Source of the DNA: Deltaproteobacteria bacterium
Lineage (GTDB): Bacteria; Desulfobacterota_B; Binatia; UBA9968
Direction of reading: 5' to 3'
Length of the DNA: 6,739 nucleotides
NCBI GenBank assembly: GCA_022545745.1
Contig: JACZQL010000069.1
Coordinates: 1-6,739 of the forward strand
The position numbers were made by a program, and so were the translations under genes. Under the pieces are notes generated by a model. It had not been told where the DNA came from and did not search any database. It saw only the letters and a list, made by a program, of their open reading frames with translations. Every line of letters starts with the position of its first letter. Position 1 is the first letter of the stretch. This document shows, piece after piece, positions 1-5,447 of the stretch.

Positions 1-1
1 G

Positions 2-112
2 TAAACCCCGTACCACGGGCTTACGCCCGTGGCTTTGGGGTACTGCCTTGCAAGGACTCCGGAACATTCATCCCCGCGCTTGCGCACGGGGCGTTCTGTG
101 GTACGGGGTAAA
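2..112 (+). repeat. Palindromic repeat, copy 1 (MITE- or REP-like, about 111 bp)
   Basis: The ends are imperfect inverted repeats: TAAACCCCGTACCAC at 2-16 against the reverse complement of 98-112 (TTTACCCCGTACCAC), 13 of 15 matching. Inside are a perfect 8-bp hairpin (13-20 with 25-32, loop TTAC), the short palindrome CCTTGCAAGG (46-55), and a second hairpin (72-79 with 84-91, loop TTGC, one C/A mismatch). The same layout occurs at 5274-5450 on the opposite strand. No reading frame is evident, so it would be non-autonomous if mobile. It begins at the window edge, so the left boundary is inferred from the homologous end of the other copy. A REP-like or MITE-like identity is inference; the repetition and the hairpins are seen directly. 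Confidence 0.85.
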
Positions 113-137
113 TAGAAAACCCCGGAGTAATTGGGGT
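110..137 (-). terminator. Possible rho-independent terminator downstream of the aminotransferase
   Basis: On the minus strand ACCCC (137-133), a 9-nt loop and GGGGT (123-119) form a 5-bp GC-rich stem, followed at once by the T-rich tail TTTCTATTT. The tail runs into the terminus of repeat copy 1. It lies about 124 nt after the aminotransferase stop. The stem is short and the tail is interrupted, so this is only a candidate. Confidence 0.35.
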
Positions 138-196
138 CGCGGAACCATGTTAACTGTGAATTCGGAAATACAGGTCATGGCTACGTTTGTTGGTTG

Positions 197-226
197 AAAA
201 AAATGTAATTTCGGTCCGGTGCGGAC
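197..226 (-). terminator. Weak terminator-like hairpin with T-tract after the aminotransferase
   Basis: On the minus strand GTCCG (226-222), loop CAC and CGGAC (218-214) pair perfectly, and a run of seven T follows at 203-197. About ten bases separate stem and T-run, which is too far for a standard intrinsic terminator. Apart from this and the candidate at 110-137, I see no gene or other structure in 113-260. Confidence 0.2.
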
Positions 227-260
227 GAGAACCCGTGGCTGTACCGGTTTTGCGGCCCAC

Positions 261-1454
261 CTATTCCCGGTAAAAATCAGCAATCCTTTGAACGACGATT
301 TCTTGCTGCTCTGAGGTTAGCTCTGGATACATGGGGATGGCGAGTACCTGAGTGGTGACTAACTCTGAGATGGGTAAGTCTCCTTTATGGTAGCCCAGGT
401 GTTCAAAGCAGGGTTGGAGGTGGAGTGGGAGGGGGTAGTACACCAGGGTTTGAATTCCACGATTGGCTAGATGCTGCTTGAGTTCATCCCTCCGCTCTGC
501 CCGGATGATGTAATAATTATAAATATGGGATCTCTCGGTGCCTGAGGCGGGAAGGATAATCGTCTTGTCCTTTACCAACCCACAGGATGAGAAAAGCTTC
601 TCATAGTAATGGGCATGTTGAATTCTCTGATCACACCACTGGTCCAGGTAACGGAGCTTGACTTGCAGGATTGCCGCCTGAAGGGCATCCAGTCGTGAAT
701 TGATACCTATAGCCTCGTGATGATACTTGGTCCCCTGGCCGTGAACCCTGAGCTTCCTAATCTTATCAGCGAATGATTCGTGATTTGTGGCCACCAGCCC
801 GCCATCCCCAAATCCGCCTAGGGTTTTAGTGGGGAAAAAGGAGAAGCAACCCAGGTCCCCTATGGTTCCAGCAGCCTTTGGTCCCCCCTTGCCCAGTTTG
901 ACCTTGGAACCAAAGGCCTGAGCTACATCCTCGACAATTTTGAGCTCGTATCGATTGGCCAACGCGAGAAGTTCATCCATCTCGCAGCATTGGCCAAAGA
1001 GGTGGACGGGCAAGATCGCCTTAATACGAGCTTGGCCTATTCGGGAACGCTGTCCCAAAAGGGCGGCGGCCTGATGCATATCTAGCAGGCAACTGTCGGG
1101 GTCAATGTCCACGAAGATGGGGGTTGCTCCCAAGCGTGTGATACAGGCGACGGAGGAAAAGAAGGTGAAGGTCGGGACCAAGACCGCGTCTCCTGGTCCG
1201 ATTCCAAGGGCCATGAGTGAAAGAAGGAGTGCATCGGTTCCGGAGGCAACTCCCACAGCGGCTCGACACTGGAGGTAAGAGGCCACCTGCTCCTCGAATC
1301 GCTGCACCGTCGGCCCAAGGATGAAGGCCTGGGATTCCAAGACCCCTTCCATGGCCTCCAGGATTTCCTTCCGGATGCTGCGGTATTGTGCCTTGAGGTC
1401 CAGAAACGGGATTGCCTGGAAGCGGTCGTTATCTTTTTTCACAGTCTCAGCCAT
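261..1454 (-). CDS. DegT/DnrJ/EryC1/StrS family PLP-dependent sugar aminotransferase
   Basis: A 397-residue fold-type I aminotransferase that would move an amino group, usually from glutamate, to a keto-sugar nucleotide for surface polysaccharide, O-antigen or glycan synthesis in the cytoplasm. Seen in the sequence: the family N-terminus IPFLDLKAQY (15-24), the cofactor-phosphate loop SGTDAL (71-76), VEDVAQAFGS (174-183) with Asp176 and Gln179 beside the PLP ring, and FSFFPTKTLGG (204-214) whose Lys210 should form the Schiff base. The C-terminal YYPLPLHLQPCF segment is also typical. Length is normal for the family. The ATG at 1454 gives a 14-residue leader before the conserved start, but no good Shine-Dalgarno precedes it; GGGAGG at 1495-1490 lies too far upstream. 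No other sugar-pathway gene is in view, so the substrate (WbpE/WlbE-like or another) cannot be assigned. It follows the HD gene by about 92 nt and may be cotranscribed or have its own promoter. Confidence 0.95.
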   Translation of the reverse strand: MAETVKKDNDRFQAIPFLDLKAQYRSIRKEILEAMEGVLESQAFILGPTVQRFEEQVASYLQCRAAVGVASGTDALLLSLMALGIGPGDAVLVPTFTFFSSVACITRLGATPIFVDIDPDSCLLDMHQAAALLGQRSRIGQARIKAILPVHLFGQCCEMDELLALANRYELKIVEDVAQAFGSKVKLGKGGPKAAGTIGDLGCFSFFPTKTLGGFGDGGLVATNHESFADKIRKLRVHGQGTKYHHEAIGINSRLDALQAAILQVKLRYLDQWCDQRIQHAHYYEKLFSSCGLVKDKTIILPASGTERSHIYNYYIIRAERRDELKQHLANRGIQTLVYYPLPLHLQPCFEHLGYHKGDLPISELVTTQVLAIPMYPELTSEQQEIVVQRIADFYRE

Positions 1455-1546
1455 GGATGCAGAACATCGAGTTAACTTTAATGGATCATCCTCCCGGACA
1501 GCACGGGATCGCTACAGCCTTAAGTGTTGCCGTGTGAGGGTTTGTC

Positions 1547-2938
1547 TTAGGAGCTCTTTTTTACCGCGTAGGGTCTATCCTTCAGGGCCGCTTCGGCCGT
1601 TTCAGCTAGCAGCTGGTCGTTTTCATGATCCAGGGCAAAGACCCGGAATTGGACCACTTTCGAGGGAATGAATTCGAAGAGGTCGGCAAGGGATTCTTTG
1701 GCAATCTCTCGAGAGGATGGATCGAAGATGTAGATTTGTTTCTTCCCCATGGCAAAGGGACTCTCCGGCCTTGGATCTTGAGTCGCCATGTCTACGCGAA
1801 AGACCACGGAACGAGCAGAGGGGGGAAGAGAATCATGGATGCGTTTTTCCCAATCCGTCCCTTCCACCGATGTCGTTCCATAGTGCAGCTCCTTTAATGA
1901 CAGGGTTCGGTCATAGGCCATTTTCCATTTCACGTCTCGATCCAGGATTCGTCCCCACTCTTGAGCCAGTGTTCTGTTGCCGATTTTCTCTCTGCGCCAG
2001 CGCGAGACCTCCTCCAATAAGGACCAATCCGTGAGATGGAGGTACTGATCCATGTGTTCCAATGGATTACCGGGGAAGATCTCACGGATGGTGTCGGAAA
2101 AAATCTCCCTCAGATGAAGATCGATGGCCCGCGTCGTTCGATGGTAATAGACGTTGGTGTAAAGATAGAGCCGAGCATTCAAAAACATCGTGAGGGCCGC
2201 GTTCCCCGCCCGATGAAGGGTAAACCCCTTGGGCGATAGAAAGGTGTAATGGATCAACCGCTCTCGGTCGATGGGTCCCACGGCCACCCCGCACATGTAG
2301 GAGTCACGGGAAACATAGTCAAGGTTGTCGAAGGTATAGATGCCGTTGGTTAAGGGTTCCAGAAGTCTGAGCCATTTGGGCTTGCCGTGATCTTCCTTGC
2401 CGCTTTTCTTGATGGGGAAGGCGATTTCCTCGGGCTTGAGCTCTTCACCGGGGGCAAAGGGGCCGCTGGGGCTGCGGCGCAATTGAGCGATCAAATCCCC
2501 GAGCTTTTCGCGGATGATGGCCTGGCTGAGATCCTCGTGGATGATCCCGAAGTCCTCGAGAAAGTTGTGGTCGAAGAAGTGACCGAAGGGGCCATGCCCC
2601 ACGTCGTGGAGGAGTCCGGTGATCCGAAGATACTCCTCGATAAAGGGGGCTGAGGGACACTCCGCCCCTAGGAGGCTCTTGAGGGACGGGTAGAGGTTCT
2701 TGCCGAACTCCCCTGCCAGGTGCATGGCCCCCAGGGAGTGCTGAAACCGGCTGTGCTCGGCCGACGGATAGACCCAGCGGGCGCTTTGTAGTTGATAAAT
2801 GCAGCGCAGCCTTTGTACCCAGGGAGAATCGATGATTTGCTTTTCGGTGACCTCCCCTTTTCTCTCAGGCACCGTAAACTGGATGTAACGATGGATGGGA
2901 TCGGCGATTAAGGCTGTTCCCTCGTATGGGCTTTCCAT
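1547..2938 (-). CDS. HD-domain phosphohydrolase (SAMHD1/dNTPase-like)
   Basis: A 463-residue HD-superfamily metal-dependent phosphohydrolase of the branch that includes SAMHD1 and bacterial dNTP triphosphohydrolases. Numbering from the ATG at 2938: the DPIHRYIQF entry (13-21), FQHSLG with His67, LLHDVGHGPFGH with His111-Asp112, the likely catalytic His134 in IIHED, and LDYVSRD with Asp207. His67, His111, Asp112 and Asp207 match the H...HD...D metal site, so the active site looks intact. The C-terminal half is less conserved and helical in character. An upstream ATG at 3013 would overlap the archease gene by 58 bp and add 25 residues unlike the family; the start at 2938 sits 17 nt after the archease stop and puts the conserved motif near the N-terminus. 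Its Shine-Dalgarno is weak (AAGAAAG), so the start is moderately sure. The substrate could be dNTPs or another nucleotide; the family assignment is firm, the substrate is not. Confidence 0.92.
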   Translation of the reverse strand: MESPYEGTALIADPIHRYIQFTVPERKGEVTEKQIIDSPWVQRLRCIYQLQSARWVYPSAEHSRFQHSLGAMHLAGEFGKNLYPSLKSLLGAECPSAPFIEEYLRITGLLHDVGHGPFGHFFDHNFLEDFGIIHEDLSQAIIREKLGDLIAQLRRSPSGPFAPGEELKPEEIAFPIKKSGKEDHGKPKWLRLLEPLTNGIYTFDNLDYVSRDSYMCGVAVGPIDRERLIHYTFLSPKGFTLHRAGNAALTMFLNARLYLYTNVYYHRTTRAIDLHLREIFSDTIREIFPGNPLEHMDQYLHLTDWSLLEEVSRWRREKIGNRTLAQEWGRILDRDVKWKMAYDRTLSLKELHYGTTSVEGTDWEKRIHDSLPPSARSVVFRVDMATQDPRPESPFAMGKKQIYIFDPSSREIAKESLADLFEFIPSKVVQFRVFALDHENDQLLAETAEAALKDRPYAVKKSS

Positions 2939-2955
2939 TTCAAGTATCGGCTTTC

Positions 2956-3375
2956 TTACAATTCGAAGGTCGCCTGGCCGGTCCACTGATCGCCGGTTTT
3001 CCCCATGCGACATTGGTGGGCGACTACGGAACGGATTTCACGCTGGATTTCGTGCCGGTCCGGATCAAATTTCTCCCCTCTGACCTCGGCTCGGACGGAG
3101 GGACCCTTCGTCTCACGGATCTCGAATTCCTTAAGGATATAACCACTCCCCTGGAAGAAATAGAGGAGTTCGCGCATCCAGTTCGCCATCAATTCGTCGT
3201 CGACGCCTTCCACCTCCAATGGGAGGCTTTCTTGTACTTCGACTTTGTTGAGATCCGTCATCAGGTCAAAAAGGGCAAAGGCCGAATGCGTGAGGACCTC
3301 CGCCTGTGTCTTCCCAGAAACCCTGACCGCAAGGTCTGAGGAACGCTGGATTGTACGGTAACTCGGTTTGTTCAT
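2956..3375 (-). CDS. Archease family protein, divergent
   Basis: A 139-residue protein. Archease is a small cofactor of the RtcB tRNA/RNA ligase and helps its guanylation and turnover. Family features seen: ALFDLMTDL (34-42), EVEGVDDELMANWMRELLYFF (54-74, the usual EVEG...LL.NWL.ELL pattern), the FDPDRHE turn (103-109) and a C-terminal W..QATFEL. Length matches the family. Several positions usually conserved are altered: the N-terminal DHTAD is QRSSD here (only Asp14 kept), the KAVTYH segment is RSVVAH (115-120), and the final Asp of the FD[IV] ending is Glu138. These include presumed metal-site and functional positions, judged by eye from memory of the family. The start at 3375 has a good Shine-Dalgarno (GGAGAGG, 3390-3384). 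It lies 40 nt after larB and 17 nt before the HD gene. No rtcB is in view, so the partner is unknown. Confidence 0.87.
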   Translation of the reverse strand: MNKPSYRTIQRSSDLAVRVSGKTQAEVLTHSAFALFDLMTDLNKVEVQESLPLEVEGVDDELMANWMRELLYFFQGSGYILKEFEIRETKGPSVRAEVRGEKFDPDRHEIQREIRSVVAHQCRMGKTGDQWTGQATFEL

Positions 3376-3415
3376 GATCTAGGCCTCTCCAACCATGATT
3401 AAGTGAAACCGCGGC

Positions 3416-4168
3416 TTAGTTGATCCGATTGATTAGACTGGCCGCAAAACCAGCCCCAAAGCCATTGTCAATGTTAACCACCGTCACACCTGCCGCACAG
3501 GAGTTCAGCATACCCAGCAGGGCAGAAAGGCCCTGGAAGCTTGCTCCATACCCAACGCTGGTGGGGACTGCGATCACGGGTTTATCCACCATCCCAGCAA
3601 CGACGCTGGGCAAAGCCCCTTCCATACCTGCGACGACAATCAGGACGGCAGCGGAAAGGAGCCTCTCTCTGTTCTCCAGCAGGCGATGGATACCCGCGAC
3701 TCCTACATCGAAAAGCTGTTCCACTCGATTGCCCATCATCTCCCCCGTTAACGCTGCCTCTTTGGCCACCGGAATGTCGGAGGTGCCTGCGCAGACTACC
3801 AGAATCTGTCCTCTTCCCCTATGGGGAATCCGTTTGCTAATCCAAGTCGCGGCTCGGGCCTCCTGATGATAATGCAAACCTTTGGTTTGTTTTTTGAGGG
3901 CCGTCATCTTTTCCGGTGAGAGCCGAGTAATGAGGACGTTGGTCCTGCGCTTTTGCAGGGCCCGAGTGATTGCAGCAATGGCGCTGACCGGTTTGGACTC
4001 TCCCAAAACTGTCTCGGGGAATCCCTGCCTCAAGGAGCGATGGTGATCCACCTTGGCAAAACCGAGATCTTCATAGGGAAGATGGTTCAGTCTCTTGAGG
4101 GCTCGATCCACGGTCACCCGGCCTCTACGAACTCCCTCTAAGAGTTCCGCCAGTCTGTCGGTGTCCAT
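3416..4168 (-). CDS. larB: LarB, pyridinium-3,5-biscarboxylic acid mononucleotide synthase
   Basis: A 250-residue LarB. The family carboxylates the pyridinium ring of nicotinic acid adenine dinucleotide and hydrolyses the phosphoanhydride to give P2CMN, the first step to the nickel-pincer nucleotide used by lactate racemase and related LarA enzymes. The C-terminal half is related to the AIR carboxylase PurE: VVCAGTSDIPVAKEAA (124-139), VVAGMEGALPSVVAG (178-192) and VPTSVGYGASFQG (201-213). Cys224 in MLNSCAAG fits the cysteine known in the Lactobacillus plantarum enzyme to attack the substrate ring, and VNIDNGFGAG (231-240) follows. The N-terminal region with YEDLGFAKVDHHR is also typical. The reading frame stays open to 4378, but that would overlap thiL; the ATG at 4168 has a Shine-Dalgarno and gives the normal length. 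No larC, larE or larA is in the window. Confidence 0.95.
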   Translation of the reverse strand: MDTDRLAELLEGVRRGRVTVDRALKRLNHLPYEDLGFAKVDHHRSLRQGFPETVLGESKPVSAIAAITRALQKRRTNVLITRLSPEKMTALKKQTKGLHYHQEARAATWISKRIPHRGRGQILVVCAGTSDIPVAKEAALTGEMMGNRVEQLFDVGVAGIHRLLENRERLLSAAVLIVVAGMEGALPSVVAGMVDKPVIAVPTSVGYGASFQGLSALLGMLNSCAAGVTVVNIDNGFGAGFAASLINRIN

Positions 4169-4179
4169 CTCCTGTCCTT
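4169..4179 (-). promoter_or_regulatory. larB ribosome-binding site (decides the start)
   Basis: On the minus strand AAGGA (4179-4175) lies 6 nt before the ATG at 4168, with a second purine run AGGAG directly against the ATG. This supports the 4168 start over the in-frame upstream start at 4378, which lies inside thiL and would add 70 residues unlike the family. Confidence 0.7.
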
Positions 4180-4233
4180 CCCTCGTTCTGCTAATCTGGC
4201 ATTGATTGTCGCGCGGTGCAAAACAACGGCATA

Positions 4234-5274
4234 TCAGGCTTGAGTTGAGTGACGAATCATAGCGTTTGAAGGTAATAGTCGACTCTTGAACTTGAAATGG
4301 TCGTAACCCTTTTGTGGCAAGGGAAGGGGAGTTCCCTTGCCATTGACTACCGTAATTCCCTGACGGGCAGGTACGCACCTCCCAATGTGAGTGATTGGTA
4401 CGTCCAAGCGTTTTCGGATCTTTTGCAAACGCGCGCGATCTCGAGTCCGAAGGGAAAATAAAAGCTCATAATCTTCCCCTCCCGTCAATGAGTACCGGCT
4501 CCGTTTCCCACCGGTAAAGCGTCGATAGGGGCGGGAGAGGGGGAGTGCCTCGTGCCAGATGACAGCCCCTGTGCCACTGGCCTTACAGAGATGGGTCAAG
4601 TCCTGAATGAGGCCGTCGCTGACATCAATCATCGCCCTGGCAAGTTTTTCCTTTGCTAAGATTGTTCCTGCCTTCAAACGGGCGGTTGGCAAGCGATGGC
4701 GAGAAGTCAGGTAGGCTACCTCACCCCTCGTGAGTCTCCCTTTCGACCTCCTGAGAAGATCCAGCCCTAAAGACGAGTCTCCTAGGGTTCCGGTCACGTA
4801 AAGGTCATCCCCTACCTTGGCCCCCCCTCGAGTGACGGGCCCATAAGGTGCATGTCCTACCAGAAAGGCACTGATGAAAAAACGATTTGCTGAGCTGGTA
4901 TCTCCACCCACAAGGGACACACCGCTATGAAGCGCCAGCTTCCTTATTCCTCGGTAGAATTCTTCTATATCCTCCACCTTGAAGTCAATGGGTATTCCCA
5001 AAGAAATGACTAGGTAATCAGGCATCCCTCCCATGGCGGCTAGATCACTCAGGTTGACAGAAAGGGTCTTATAGCCCAGCTCATAAAAGGAAGTCCACTT
5101 GAGATCAAAGTGCACGCCTTCAATCAGGAGATCCGATGTGAAGAGAAGCGGAGCCCTCTTTGATCTCACCCAAGCGGCATCGTCTCCGATTCCAAGGACC
5201 ACTCCTCTGCCCTTCGAGGTGGATTTTTGAATCCTCTCAATAAGGCCGAACTCCCCTATCTCTCGCAATTTCAT
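4234..5274 (-). CDS. thiL: Thiamine-monophosphate kinase ThiL
   Basis: A 346-residue ThiL, the cytoplasmic enzyme that phosphorylates thiamine monophosphate with ATP to give thiamine diphosphate, the last step of cofactor synthesis. It belongs to the PurM/SelD/HypE fold. Motifs in order: EFGLIERI (8-15), the metal-binding GIGDDAA (28-34), TSDLLIEGVHF (47-57), NLSDLAAMGG (74-83), VGGDTS (122-127), MIDVSDGL (215-222), GGEDYELLF (265-273) and the closing GYDHF (323-327). The acidic residues in GDD, SD, GGD and SDG that hold Mg2+ and nucleotide are all present. About 19 residues follow the GYDHF motif, a slightly long tail. The ATG at 5274 fits the usual MKL..[LI]GEFGLI start. The start codon touches repeat copy 2, so the whole untranslated leader is repeat sequence. 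larB follows 65 nt downstream. Confidence 0.97.
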   Translation of the reverse strand: MKLREIGEFGLIERIQKSTSKGRGVVLGIGDDAAWVRSKRAPLLFTSDLLIEGVHFDLKWTSFYELGYKTLSVNLSDLAAMGGMPDYLVISLGIPIDFKVEDIEEFYRGIRKLALHSGVSLVGGDTSSANRFFISAFLVGHAPYGPVTRGGAKVGDDLYVTGTLGDSSLGLDLLRRSKGRLTRGEVAYLTSRHRLPTARLKAGTILAKEKLARAMIDVSDGLIQDLTHLCKASGTGAVIWHEALPLSRPYRRFTGGKRSRYSLTGGEDYELLFSLRTRDRARLQKIRKRLDVPITHIGRCVPARQGITVVNGKGTPLPLPQKGYDHFKFKSRLLPSNAMIRHSTQA

Positions 5275-5277
5275 TTA

Positions 5278-5290
5278 CCCCGTACCACCT
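5278..5290 (-). promoter_or_regulatory. thiL ribosome-binding region supplied by the repeat
   Basis: On the minus strand AGGTGG (5290-5285) lies 10 nt before the thiL ATG, and GGGG (5281-5278) lies 3 nt before it. The first resembles AGGAGG in five of six bases at a slightly long spacing; the second is too close to be good. Both belong to repeat copy 2, and the leading AG comes from the nested insertion. Confidence 0.45.
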
Positions 5291-5352
5291 GTCGAGAGCC
5301 TCCCCTTCGAGAGCCTCAGGGCCCTGAGCTTGTCGAACGGGCAGGTCGAACG
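5289..5352 (-). repeat. Nested 64-bp palindromic insertion within repeat copy 2
   Basis: Absent from copy 1, which passes directly from TTCTG to TGGTACGGGG at this point. It is built from two facing 20-bp arms (5302-5321 and 5322-5341) that are 16 of 20 complementary and meet at the perfect centre CTCAGGGCCCTGAG. Outer bases CTGTCG (5290-5295) and CGACAG (5351-5356) also pair. The arm consensus, close to CCCTTCGACAAGCTCAGGG, resembles a dispersed palindrome that I recall from many bacterial genomes; that link is from memory and not tested. The insertion borders are approximate by one or two bases. Confidence 0.75.
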
Positions 5353-5447
5353 ACAGAACACCCTGCACGAGAGTGCGGGGTGCATGTTTCGGATTTCCCC
5401 AAAGGGCAGCGCCCCAAAGCCACGGACGTAGGTCCATGGTACGAGGT

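Noticed and set aside
2..112. CRISPR array at the left edge
   Set aside because: There are internal palindromes but no regularly spaced direct repeats with spacers.
231..248. A third, decayed repeat fragment (CCCGTGGCT also found in copy 1)
   Set aside because: Only nine bases match and no hairpin or terminus surrounds them, so chance is enough.
68..283. 71-codon minus-strand reading frame over repeat copy 1 and the 113-260 gap
   Set aside because: It overlaps the end of the aminotransferase gene and runs into the repeat; the protein is unlike anything I recognise and no ribosome-binding site is clear.
2939..3013. Longer HD protein starting at 3013
   Set aside because: It would overlap the archease gene by 58 bp, adds a non-conserved basic stretch and has no clear ribosome-binding site.
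4169..4233. A promoter for larB in the thiL-larB gap
   Set aside because: The best pair (TTGCAC, 17 nt, CAGATT) matches the consensus in only about half of the bases.
4169..4378. N-terminal extension of larB to the in-frame start at 4378
   Set aside because: It would overlap thiL by 145 bp and add 70 residues unlike LarB; the ATG at 4168 has a Shine-Dalgarno and gives the usual length.
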